From positions 2,767,187-2,831,186 of the forward strand of contig JAQGDG010000036.1 in NCBI GenBank assembly GCA_029844215.1: 64,000 nt of DNA, written 5' to 3'. Positions 17,940-29,211 of this stretch are shown here, one piece after another. The stretch comes from Przewalskia tangutica. Lineage: Eukaryota > Streptophyta > Magnoliopsida > Solanales > Solanaceae. Under the pieces are notes generated by a model, which worked only from the letters and a program-made list of their open reading frames with translations, had not been told where the DNA came from and searched no databases. The position numbers and the translations under genes are program-made. Each line of letters begins with the position of its first letter. The first letter of the stretch is position 1.

Positions 17940-20900
17940 GTCACGACCCGACCAAGCCCGCGATCGTGCCCTACTGGGCACCCTTTCAGTACACATCGTA
18001 GAATAGCAATGAACATACACAACTCACATAATACTTAGACATAAATAACAACAGGCTAGCCGATGAGGCCACTTTCCGTAAAATATACATAATAAAACAG
18101 TACATTTTTTTTTCTTCTTTACAACCCAATCCACAAGACATGACTACAGACCTCTAATAATAACAACTGTGATGGGACAGGGCCCCTCCATACCCCTGAA
18201 TGTACAACAACCCAATACTGTGGATCTGCATGTACGATGATAAGCCTCCGGAGTAATGGATCTTCTCATAGCTGAACAGTGATCCTAAGAATGAGGATCA
18301 TCAACCTGTATACTCTACCTGCGGCATGAACGCAACCCCCCGAAGGAGGTCAGTACAAGATGTACCAAATATGTGAAACTGAAAGTACTGTAGTGAAATC
18401 ATAAGTCTAAGATAAAGCGGGTGACATGTATGATAACTCAAATAACAGTACACTATGTCTTACTAAAAATGAGAGTAACAAGAGTATACTTTACTGCATA
18501 AAAATAGGAGGCTCATGATCAAAGTAGGGCCACCCCCCCGTAGTATCATTAAGCAATCCTACTCCTGGGACTATTTCACCCGCACAGGTCCTGTGGACCC
18601 ACAATGAGGTAACTTCATCCCATAGGTTGTATCCGCCCGCATAGGTCGTGTGGACCCGCATGAGGTATTCCTCGCATTAGGACTATTGCACCCGCACAGG
18701 ACTATTTCACCCGCTTGGGCCCGATGGGCCCGCAATGAGTACAAACGCCGCACTCGCATCATGGGTAGAAAATCCATGGAATTAGTAGTAACCCGGGGCT
18801 TTACCCCGTAAGAATAAACTAGCACAACCGGCTATCATACATAACATAAAAGCTACCGGCTTACCATATCATAACATAAGCACTACCGGCTTATCATACA
18901 TAACATAAGCAAGTTAAGAAATCCCCTAACTTCTTATTAGTCTTATACATATACACTCTCATTTTAGTTTACTTAAGGCATTAACATGTCATTATAAAAA
19001 TTCGGGAATTTAACCCAAAGTGCTACGTACTTCTATTCTTTTAAAATGACTCTTTTTCAAATAAACTTCCAAGATACTAATAACCGAAGTATCAAGTCAT
19101 ATCTACTTTTCAAGACAAGTCACCATACTTTTTAGAAATACATTTACCGGCTTCTAAATCAAGTGACTTCTTTCTTTTAAAACCTTAAGCAAGTGATGCC
19201 TTAAAATCAATTTGCCTTTCATCATTTCAAGTCATTTATCATACTTACATTAGTTAGAGTAAACCACTCTTTTTAACTTCCCATAAAGCTATTATAACCA
19301 ACTTCACATAAATCCGTTATACTAGCTTTATACTTTAGAAACTTACATTCTTCCTTATATCCAAGGGACTTATACTTTTAAAACAAAACAAGTATCATAT
19401 ACTTTTAAAATACTTCAAGTCCCTTAACTTTTAGAAACCAAGATATCCTTAATATTTTTGAACAAGTGAGTTAATTCCCTAACTCAACCAACTTAGTAAT
19501 TCTTAAAATAAGCCAAGGATATCAAATGGACTAGATTGTCAAAATCTCGTACGTCTACCGTACTATATGTTTACAACTATTCATGCTCAAGAGATAAGAA
19601 AGGTCCACATACCTCTTCGGTTTAATCCACTTGCTAAGTCCAATATGTCGTACGTAGTATGTCAACCTATAATGACCATAATACGTTTATTAACTTCTAT
19701 CTTCCACGTAGAATATTCTAAGTGCAAAGTCACTAAATTCTACGGAAAATCGGACATCACTTCCTTTCTTTCTACATAGTTTTCCACCTTTTTCAAGGCC
19801 CGAATACAATAGCCAAACACGCCACATTTAAGGCCCAACATGTAATTATCAATAGGGGATTACACACCTACAAGACGTGTAAAATTCCGCCCCACAAATT
19901 AATATCAAACTAATCCAACATACTATGTCAATTCAGCAATTTGAGGGACACCAAAACAAATTCTTCTTCAATTCCTTTTCAATCCAAGTTGTTTAGTACA
20001 ACATGTTATAAAGCCGCAATTGATTATAACAACTATAATCTTCAAGTAGATAACATGCGACGATTCTAATTAACGACCAAATTGTAATTCAATTTCAAAT
20101 GACTCAACATGTCATTTTCGGATTTGAGCTTATAAACTTCCATAACACTTATCAATCTTCATAACACATATCACCTGATCATTTCTAACTTATCATAACA
20201 TGGAATCTTCAATTACAAAAGTAAGACGAAGATTATTACCTCATTTAGCCCAAATATGATCCAAGATTACAAGTCGATCCTTAGCAACTTTAGCACCTCT
20301 TTTAGACGTTCCAATCCACTCCAAGCAGCCCTTAGAAGCTTATGAAGAACTTCTCTTCAAGTTCCAACTTCAAAGTTGAAGAACTCCTTAGGTTTTCGCC
20401 TTGCGACTAATACGAAAACGCCATTTCTCCGGGATCTTTCTATTGAGATACCCTTACAATACTCTAAGGAACCTTGGTTTAAAGTATGGGGAATATTGGA
20501 CAACAATTGAAAATTTTCTTCTTGAAACTCTCTCCAAAGCCGAAAGCTCCCTATGAGTTCTTCAATATTTCTTTTCAAATTTTCTCTAATTATTGAGAAT
20601 GACAAAGTCTTGCACTACTAGTGTACATACATAACATGATGAAGGGTCAATATTAGTACATATGGATGGCTTGGATGAGTTTCACATGGATCTTGCCCAA
20701 GTGGCCCTTTGACAAGTCAACAATATCAAGCTTAAGTCTTTAGCAAGACTTGGTCATCTCTTTAATGGTCAAATGACCATTCTAACCATGTCCAATTCAT
20801 CCAAGACCACTAAGGGGGGTGACACGTGTCGCCCTCCCGTTCGTCGCAATATTTCGTTTTCCGACATTTCCATAATTCCGATAAATTTTCACTAGTCTCA

Positions 20901-20966
20901 AATCTTAACATTTTGAGTTCTTACGTACGTTCTTATAAACATATCCTGGAATTTTGGGGTGTAACA
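17940..20966 (-). mobile_element. 3' LTR of M1
   Basis: In plus orientation it runs GTCACGACCCG ... GGGTGTAACA. Its match to 34782-37792 is close through almost all of its length, so M1 is fairly young. The donor-like ATGAG/GTAA lies at 20236-20242 (minus). Confidence 0.92.
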
Positions 20967-21002
20967 TTCTTCCCCCCTTAGAAACATTTATCCCCGAATG
21001 TT
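20967..21002 (-). promoter_or_regulatory. Polypurine tract and weak palindrome of M1
   Basis: Read on the minus strand, TAAGGGGGGAAGAA abuts the 3' LTR. AACATT/AATGTT (20997-21002 and 20983-20988) is a shortened form of the palindrome found in other elements. Confidence 0.8.
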
Positions 21003-21189
21003 CTTTTGGGAGTCAAGCATAAAGATAGCGACATAGTCTCCTTACAACCCTACATACCAATAATGCCACATGTGGCCCCATAACAATACTCATACTAAAA
21101 TGTCAACCTGAACCCCATGTGTCAACATCGGTTATCTGCATAAAGTTTTTGTTTACTCTGAGCTTACTAATAAACTTTCCTGGATAAGC

Positions 21190-21960
21190 TTCGCCTTATC
21201 CATAGCCCGCTGAATCAAGTCTGGACCAAATAACTGAACCTCGCCTACGTGGAACCAACCAACCGGAGATCTACACTTCTTACATACAAGGCCTCATACA
21301 GGGCCATCTGAATAATGGAATGGTAGCTTTTGTTATATGCAAACTCAACAAGAGATAAATAATTCTTCCAGCTAACCCTGAGATCAATAACACCGGCCCG
21401 GAACCTATCCTCAAGTGCCTGGATAGTATGATCTGCCTGTCCGTCGGTCTGAGGGTGAAATGCAACACTGAGACTCACCTGTGTCCCTAATCCCTCCTGA
21501 AAAACCTCCAGAAGTTATCCGTAACCGAGCTCATCTGTCTGACATCATAAATGTAGGAACCCCGTGCAGTCTCACAATCTCCCTGCTATATAAGCATAAA
21601 CCTCAGCCGAGTAAGTGGTCCCAACTGAAGAGCACACTGGTTTCACACTATTTATTATGACCCCCAGGGAGTCGCACTTCCTCTGAGTACGATGCCACTC
21701 TGTAACAAGATCCATATTAATTTCCTCCCATATCTAAGTCGGGATCTAAATCACAGAATAGCCATCGGGCTTCGGTTTCAACCTTGACCTGCTGCTATTT
21801 CAGACATTAAGCAACAACTCTGCTACGTCCCTTTCCAGGCCATCTTACCAATACATACATCTGAGGTCACGACACAACTTAGTCGACCCCGAACAATTAG
21901 AGCAATACGCACTGCGTGCCTCACTAAAACATGCCGACAAATCCTGCGTACCGTACACAC
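21190..21960 (-). pseudogene. Integrase of M1
   Basis: Minus-strand landmarks in order are HPGSTKLCRDLRCMYW (about 21900), INMDLV (first catalytic Asp, about 21720), TYSAEVYAYI (about 21620), LEVFQEGLGTQ (about 21500), AFHPQTDGQADHTIQ (about 21460) and LVEFAYNKSYHS (about 21350). The last reads GQAD where gypsy integrases have GQ-x-E, so the catalytic Glu is Asp. The C-terminal chromodomain is missing; the sequence passes into noncoding 3' DNA near 21180. Frames change several times; the longest open piece is 21245-21478. Confidence 0.85.
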
Positions 21961-22640
21961 AATATATCCTCATATCACAAAGACCCCATCCTGCTACTCA
22001 AACAGCTCTTCTCTTCTGAGAGTCGTAACTCGATCAGTATCATAATCGGATCCTCATATCGCCGCCTCTTTACCTCCTCGACGAAGGAAGACTCAGAAAC
22101 CTCTCGGATCCAAACTTCATTCACCTCGGAAACAAATAATCGAACCCCTCGGCTCGGTAGCTGATGAATCTTACGGACCACGTCCTGTCTATCTGGTTGT
22201 CCATCTGACAGACTACCCATAGATCCACGACTAAGAGCATCGATGGCATGCTCGCTTTCCATGGGTGGTATAGGATATCAATATCACAATCCTTGAGTAA
22301 CTCTAACCACCGTTTCTGTCGCAAATTCAGTTGCCTCTGTCTGAAGATATACCGGAGGCTCTTGTGGTCTGCACAAATATCCACATGAAGTCTATACAAG
22401 TCATGCCCCCAAATCTTCAAGACACAATTAACTGTCGCCAACTCTAAATCGTGAGTAGCGTAATTCCTTTCATGTTTCCCTAACCGCCGGGAAACATAAG
22501 CTCTATCCTTAACGTGTTGTGTCAGCACACAGCCTAGTCCAACACCCAATGTGTTTCAATAATAACCTAACCCTCTAGTCTTTCAGGAGGGGTTAGAACT
22601 GTAGTCTTGGTCAACTGATCTTCCAATAACTGGAAACCTT
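21961..22640 (-). pseudogene. RNase H and linker of M1
   Basis: The open frame 22121-22549 (minus) reads GVGLGCVLTQHVKDRAYVS, KHERNYATHDLELATVN, VDICADHKSLRYIF and RQKRWLELLKDCDIDILYHP. The Glu (LELA) and Asp (ADHKSL) are kept; the first catalytic Asp region (about 22560) is damaged. The end of the RT connection is just visible upstream (about 22580-22640). The linker to integrase occupies 21961-22200. Confidence 0.88.
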
Positions 22641-23060
22641 TCTCATTCTTGCGAAATATTCGGGCATCCCCAATCTCAATTATGGTTCCTGTTTCCCTTT
22701 CTCTGTCGCAACCAAACTTGGTCACTAACTTAGATTTGATTCTTTTGCTTGCCTCATGGCTAAGACTTCATGTCAAACACAATTTAGGGGATTTTCTTGA
22801 TCTCACAAGTCAGAATCTGATTATTCTTTCCCAGCTCGTAGAGCTTATAGTCAGGTGTTCAACCTCAATTCACGGTATTACATAATCTAATGACTTGTCA
22901 AGATTTCTTATCGTTCGAGTGTCTACTCGGCTTTCCTTTATAATTCATTTCAAGTGGTCCTGGGGTCCCTTACCCCTCCGTATCTTCCTACTATCTTTCT
23001 CGTCAGTACAGATGTTACCACCTTTCCTCGAGGTGTTCTTACTGCCCATCATTTACCAAT
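22641..23060 (-). other. Noncoding interior of M1, left of E3
   Basis: I see no RT, protease or gag motif in any frame. The short plus-strand frames here (22649-22885, 22895-23368) have no family features, and the second runs across the E3 junction, so it is chance. Confidence 0.6.
23056..23060 (+). repeat. Probable target-site duplication CCAAT, left of E3
   Basis: CCAAT (23056-23060) and CTAAT (32657-32661) flank E3 with one mismatch. Confidence 0.75.
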
Positions 23061-26000
23061 TGTTATACCCCGTATTTCCAGAGTATGTACGTAAGGACGT
23101 ACGTAGAAAATTTGAACTTGAGAATAAGGCTTGGCCGAATTATTTTTGTGCACAACACCCGGTTAGAGTCGTTTTTCGACCAAAAGTTTCCACACCATTA
23201 GTAGGGAAAATTCCGGCTATGTCATTTTTAATTTTTTCGGATTTTTACCAGATAAGCAACATGTTGGACCAACAAGATGTCGCCACTTGGCACCCTCTCA
23301 TTGGTGGCGGTAGAGTGGACGAATTGCTTGGCTTTTGTCAAGTAGTTGGTAGGATATTTTGTGGGTAGATGGATAAGGTGCACTTGGCATGATCTAGGCC
23401 CTACACTTGCATAGCACTTGGCTAGATCTTGGCCATTGGTTGGCCTTGGCTTGTACTATAAATACCCCCCTTTGGAAGACTTCTTCATCCATTCCTAAAA
23501 TTCCTTAAGTGTTAAAATCCTCCCTTCCCTTTGTGTAGTTGTTTCGTCCCACCCTCCCCCTTTGAGAAGGCCTTGTGGCCGAGAGTTCTTTCCCCCCCTT
23601 GGCCGAGAGTCCCCTAGTGGGTAGGTAGAGGGTATACACCCCTCTTGGTAGAAATACTCTCAAAAGTATTGTTATAATGCCCAAATTACCTTAGTAGTAT
23701 ACCTTGTAGTATTCTAAGGTTATACCTATACAAAAGCCCGCTTATACTATTATACTTCCCAGTACCACCAAACCGAAACCCTAAGGAAAATCTCCATGGT
23801 TAGTTGGAGTAGTATGTAGAAGTTGGTTAGAACTTCTAAGGGTGGTTTAGAATGGGTTGGAGCGCACGAGTCGAGCTAAACGTTGCCTGGGATCGACTTT
23901 ATACTTGGATAATTATGGGCTTATCGAGGTAAATATTTTGTCACTCTATTGTAATTGGAAATTACATGATTGTTAGACTATATAGTTGAAGTATACTATA
24001 TATAGAACTGAACGTTGTTATCGGCAATGTCTTTTGACTTAAGCCTGAATAATAAGAAACCTTTTCGAAAGAAGAGTACTGAACTGTAATTACATAGGAC
24101 TGTATTACAGTAGACTTGTGTAGCTTTTCTGTGAGGTAGAATTGTGCACGTCCGGATTAGACATATAACCCGCAGTTGGCTTGTAGCGGCCGATAGAGGA
24201 GGAGATTTACGCTGTTGCGAGGGGGGGAGGTGGCTGCCGAATTTTCTGTAGAATGTTCTACGAAGAGATCTAAATGTTAATAAGCGCCTTATGGCCTTAT
24301 AGGTTGAAGTACTACGTGTGGCGCGATCTACTTGGCTTAAGGAGTAGCCGACGGTTGGTAGTACTTGGAGCGTTTTGCTATTAGTCGATACTCGTCGCGA
24401 GGTATGTGAACCTCTTCCTATCTCTTCTAGCATGATATATGTGTAACTATGTAGTACGGTAGACGTACACGTGTTAAATGTATTTGATTGGTCTAAAACA
24501 TAAAGTGTTATAACGGCTTTATGTGAAGTTGGTTATAACAGCTTTCTGGAGGTAAGAAAATACTTGTGGTTGTTACAAGGTAACGGATTTGAACTATAAC
24601 TGGTTGGTTATGGGATAATAAAGAACTTGAAGTATTTCAAAAGATTTTTGAATCATTTTGAAAGAAGAAGTAATACTTGGTTTTTGAAAACTTAAGAGTT
24701 ACACTAGCTTTATGGGAAGATAGGTATAACGGCTTAAGAATGTTTTACTGATTTGAAATCGAATGTGTATCGACAAACCATCGCAATGCGTTAATAAAAG
24801 GAAATGTTTTGACAGATTAAGTATTATTAAAACCAGTAGAAACTTCCATCTGCATAGAAGCTAAGATGAGACAAAATGATATTTCCTAGATCATGGCTGC
24901 TGTAATAAGATTGTTATAAACAAGAATGTCCTACTCACACATAAGGTTTATGTTTCTCAGATTGTTAAAAGAGAATTATATTCCTAAATAAATAAGACTA
25001 TGAACTACGAAACCTTTCTAAAATAAGAAACGTAAACATTTGAAATTAGGCAAACTTGGACGTTTGGAAATTAATGTTGTTACTTGATTTTACAAAGGTA
25101 AGTGTTTTGATTTACTTCAAAAGATAATCACTCTATTTTCATATACTACGGGTATTGTGTGGTTTTTGTGAAAGTATCGTATCTTTTAAAGAGTTAATGT
25201 ATGAAGTACTTTGGGGATAAAAACCCGAACTTGCTGACAAATAGTAGAAAGTACCCTGTGTGTATAACTTGAATTGTGTTGGTTTGTGATAGCCTTGTAA
25301 TACTTTCTTTTTGAATGATAAGTAAACATGCTAGGATGCTACGTGTGTTAGTATCTTGTGATGTTTGTGTAAAGGGGTTTTTCCCTTGTTTTGCTTGTGT
25401 TGTTTAACGATAAGCTGTTATGTTAGTATTATTCATCTCTTGAGATGATTCCGGAGGTTAAGCTGCCCTCCGATGCGGGGTAGACTCAGGCGGGTCTAGT
25501 GACCTATGATTCGAGAATACCTCATGCGGGTCCAGGTGATCTATGCGGAGCTACGAGTTCCAGTTAGGGTGCGTCCTTTATGGGCATGCGTCCACGTGGC
25601 CGTGCGGACCGCGAAGTACAGCGGATGCCGGAGTAACTACCTCGATGCGGGTTATACCTCGTGCGGGCGATGAGATTGGCCTATCGGAGTCGCGGGAAGT
25701 TCGGGGCTAGACGCGCACATTAGATCTCGGGCAGTGGCCGCCTTTGATCATGTGATTCGCCTAGACAGATCTCATGATCTGATTTATGGCCTTGTTGGTA
25801 CTGTGGGTTTTAGTAGTCGGCTATGCCTTCGTACTTACCCCGTACGGTTTTATTATAACACAGGTGGGACTTGGTGTTCATGTGTGTTCCTTGGTGCTTT
25901 CATATCATAGACTGCCGGCAGTGAGGTATGTGTTCAACGGGCACGATTGATGTTGTGGGCGTGAGACCCATTTTTATGCTTAAGTGATGACTTGAGGGCG

Positions 26001-26546
26001 TGAGTCCCTGACTTGACATGTTATTTATTGTGGAACGTAGTTTGGTTATCATACATGTCTCACGCTTTATATAGACTACTATGATTTCATTTACGTATTT
26101 ATTTCATTCACATACTCTGCACTGTTATCTTGACCTCCTCGGGGCCGTTCATGCCGCAGTAAAGGTACACCGCCGTTGATCCTCGCTCTTAGGGTCACAG
26201 CTCAATGTTGGGAAAGCTCCGCTTTCTCCGAGGCTTATCTTGGTATAGTCCCCTGTTGTGGTAGGTGCTACATTCGAGGTATGACGGCCCCGTCCGTCGT
26301 TGTTGTCATATTATTAGTAGAGGTGCTGTAAATCTTGTTGTGGGCAGAATTTGTAAGAGGTTGTAACTGCTCAAATTGCTATTTATATATATACCGGGGT
26401 AACCGCTTTGGTTAGCTTTGTCTTCTTATTTCACCGTCATATTACATTGGTTTCATGTATTGTCTTTATGTTCCGACATTACTCGATGTTGTGTCACTAG
26501 GGTGCCGGGTAAGGCATCGCGAACCGGCCCCGAACGGGTCGTTACA
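23061..26546 (+). mobile_element. 5' LTR of E3
   Basis: 3486 bp from TGTTATACCCCG to GTCGTTACA. The end has GTTACA in both copies instead of GTGACA. The GC-rich last third is visibly eroded against the 3' copy (for example 26128-26160 against 32231-32275). Confidence 0.95.
23457..23932 (+). promoter_or_regulatory. E3 5' LTR: TATA, micro-uORF, donor-like site
   Basis: TATAAATA is at 23457-23464. The ATG at 23677 opens MPKLP and a stop (to 23694). GAG/GTAA follows with GT at 23929-23930. Confidence 0.65.
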
Positions 26547-26548
26547 AG

Positions 26549-26566
26549 TGGTATCGAGCGATTAAT
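26549..26566 (+). promoter_or_regulatory. Primer-binding site of E3
   Basis: TGGTATCGAGCG lies two bases after the LTR, with the same CAG loss as in E2. Confidence 0.85.
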
Positions 26567-26603
26567 CCTCGGAAAGTGTCTACGCATCGTATCGATGAAG
26601 TGC

Positions 26604-26635
26604 GATTATCGGTGTTGTGCACCACACCAATAATC
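26604..26635 (+). other. Leader hairpin of E3 with GTGCAC loop
   Basis: GATTATCGGTG (26604-26614) pairs with CACCAATAATC (26625-26635), 10 of 11 pairs. The loop holds GTGCAC (26617-26622). The apical TG/CA pairs are shortened by a two-base loss. Confidence 0.7.
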
Positions 26636-26743
26636 GAGGAGGCTATAGGATATTTAGGATTAGTTTCTATTCTTCTCACTGAGATCGTGCCTTAGAGCCG
26701 TGTTGTAAGTTGGACCTCTAACGTATTTCTTTCCCTTACCGCT

Positions 26744-27497
26744 ATGCCTCCGCGTAGGCAACCGCCCAGAGGGCAAGGCAGCCGAGGAGCCGCGAGTAAG
26801 TACTGAGGGTTACGAAGGCACAGCCCAATCATCACCGCGGTGCTTCATTCGGGAGTTTTGCGACGTCGCTAGCCCCAAGAGAGATTAGCACGCGGCGCAG
26901 CCTCTGCGGCCATGATGTTTGAACCTTCGCCCACGGCCGAACAGAGAATATAGATTTCATGAGGCGACCACATTACTAACTATGGATTTGACTACGAGAG
27001 TATACCGACGTACCACGAGTCTTGATGAATATCAACGAAGGTTGTCAAGAGTAAGTTCTTGATTAGGCTTGAGCATGGCACGTATGCGGGCTTATCGCAA
27101 GCAGTCGAGAAACGTAGAGATCGGCGGGTTAACGGGCGACGAGAAGAGGCCAGAGCAAGGTCCTTTGGTAACTTTCGAGTAGTCGCCTCACCCAGATTAG
27201 ATTATGCGCATCCACCGATGCGAAGGTCCTCCGCGGGGTTCGGGACGCCGGGGTATGCAGGAGTTGGTCGAGCTCGAGCTTAGGTTCACGCTACACGTAG
27301 GTTCCAAACACCGGATTGCTTTTTTTCCCGGTGTTCACGGTGTGACGCCATCCCGGAATGTCCTCTTTAGTTGGTACTTGTTTTACTGCGGCCGCCGTCA
27401 GGGCCATGTGTCGAAAGGATGTCCTAGTAGGAGGACTCAGCCTTCAGGATCGGTGGGTAGTTCGTCATCTCCCCTAGCTATGTGCCCTACGGGGTAG
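26744..27497 (+). pseudogene. gag: gag remnant of E3
   Basis: The ATG at 26744 opens MPPRRQPPRGQGSRGAAS and stops after about 20 codons. Later open pieces (27059-27283, 27204-27497) contain a capsid-like basic stretch and, near 27385, a degraded knuckle YCGRRQGHVSKGCP, then a Ser-rich tail. The same piece is at 56938-57240 in M4. Frames are broken, with homopolymer and CAG/CTG differences from relatives. Confidence 0.75.
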
Positions 27498-28085
27498 GTT
27501 TGACTAGAACGACTAAGGGGAGTGAAGCAGTAGATACAGATAGATCTTTAACCCTCTAGGGTTTAGTATGTGTGATAAGGTGAGTATACCTTAAGTGTTA
27601 TATTCTGATAGCATGGTGTAAATTGTAATTAGAAATCTTGGTTAGTTAACCAAGTAAGATTTGAGGGATAGAGAAGGTGTGAGCCTTAGAGTTTTATACG
27701 TGGAGACCTTAGAGGTAAGGCCATCTCGAGTAAAGGTGTAGTGTTCATGTTTGACCCTTATAGGAGTGCATAGTGCACGTAAGCTATGTCTTGGGATAAG
27801 TCCCTGAGTAGTGTGGAATGAAAGAGGGTAGTTGAGCTAAGAAGACCGCTAGGTTTTCGTAACGTGATTAGTGAGAGTTTTTCTTCGGGGAGCTAGCGTT
27901 TTGCGCGTTGCCGGGTCGGGTTGAGGCCACGTTGCGGGTCAACCCGCGGCATGTATGGTGGTGGGGTCAGTTTGTGGTGGTCCCGCCTTGTGGTAGGGTC
28001 ACGAGGGTGTTAGGCCCAAGTTTAGTTAACCAGCGTACGAACTCGTGGATGCATTCGACCAGTAGTCGGGCCGAGGAGGTCAGCC
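27498..28085 (+). other. Conserved noncoding module of E3 (core 27913-28062)
   Basis: It occupies the place of protease, RT and RNase H. The core starts GGGTCGGGTTGAGGCCACG and contains a perfect inverted repeat GCGGGT-CA-ACCCGC (27934-27947). It runs through GTGGTCCCGCC and GGCCCAAGTTTAG to a GTGGATGCATTCGACCAG end. The module is most like that of M4 and is recognisable in E1, M1 and M2. Confidence 0.72.
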
Positions 28086-28089
28086 GTCT

Positions 28090-28960
28090 TGTCTTCTAGC
28101 AAAGACCGTTTACTCGGCAGTGTTGATTTTATCAGAAAGGTTGTAAGGCTGCACGAGGTGCCTACCTTCACCTTATGTCAGACAGTGGAGCCCAGGGTAC
28201 GGCTGTTTTTGTTTCTGGAAGTTTTACCAAGCAGGGTTAAGAACCTGCAAGTCTCAGAATCGCATTCGCCCTCGGGCCAGTGTGTGGATTACAGGGGTAG
28301 TTGTGGGGATTGTTGTCTCCTGTGGAGGGAGTGTTTAAGCTACCATTTCAGTGTTCGGATGTCGCCTTATGAAGCCTTGTAGGGGCGGATGTGTAAGTCG
28401 CCGGTCGATTGGTTCGATGTTGGCAAGATTCAGATAGTTGGTTCAGGCTTGTTCCAGCAGACTGTGGATAGAGTAAAGCTTGTCTAGAAGAGGTTCTGGC
28501 AGCTCAGAGAAATCGTGCGGATAATCGGCGACGACGCTTAGAGTTCAGGTTGACGGTCGGTCTTCTTGAAAGGACCACCCCGTCATGTGACGAGTTTTGG
28601 AAAACAGAGGAACTTAGCGAGTTACTTTGGGGCCCTTTGAGTTCATGTGAAGAATAGGCCAGTTGCCTATATGTTAGCTTTTTGCCGTCCGACTTGGGAG
28701 GCAAGACGTCCGGTCTTTCGTATTGATATGTTCGGGAAAGTATCGAGATCCATCAGTGTTCCCGCTAATGATGACCACGTTAGAGAGATAGTAACCCGAA
28801 TTTTGGAACCGGCGATGATCGAAATATGGTAAAAGTTCGAGTGTACGACAAACCTCGGGATCGCATGCATCCGGCACCATTTGTTGGGTCGCCGAGTGAC
28901 ACTAGAACCTCGCGCAAAGTGACAAAGGTGGTATCGCGGTATCGCGAGCATAAATGTGAT
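28090..28960 (+). pseudogene. Integrase core to chromodomain remnant of E3
   Basis: FIRKVVRLHEVPTF (about 28127) matches the middle of the gypsy integrase core. MSPYEAL (28362-28382) and SPVDWFDVGKIQIVG (about 28400) match its end. A C-terminal domain piece (about 28500-28560) and RPVFRIDMFGK with ISVPANDDH (about 28700-28780) match the HPVFHVSM and chromodomain linker. The first catalytic Asp region is absent. The frames are broken throughout. Confidence 0.75.
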
Positions 28961-29124
28961 CATTTTCTTTTTTTTTTGTGTAAAAGAAGGTGCGAAGGAA
29001 GTATATTTTAGACCCCGGTGAGAGGTGTTTTATGGTGATGTTAGAGGTGTTTCCTCGTGGACTTGGAGGTAAGTACTTTGCGCAAGTTGGTTCCGTGGCC
29101 ATGTGTGGCAGGATTGTTCTCGCA

Positions 29125-29211
29125 AGTATAGCAGTGAAGACTATACTGGCGCATGTTTGTTTTGAGACTTAGAAGGAACATTCGGGACGAATGTTTCTAA
29201 GGAGGGGAGAA
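29125..29211 (+). promoter_or_regulatory. 3' hairpins and polypurine tract of E3
   Basis: AGTATAG/CTATACT is at 29125-29131 and 29141-29147. AACATTCG/CGAATGTT is at 29177-29184 and 29188-29195. The polypurine tract is at 29199-29211 against the LTR. The arrangement is the same as in E1. Confidence 0.85.

Noticed and set aside
22895..23368. 157-codon plus-strand frame
   Set aside because: It crosses the M1/E3 insertion junction at 23060/23061, so it cannot be an inherited gene.
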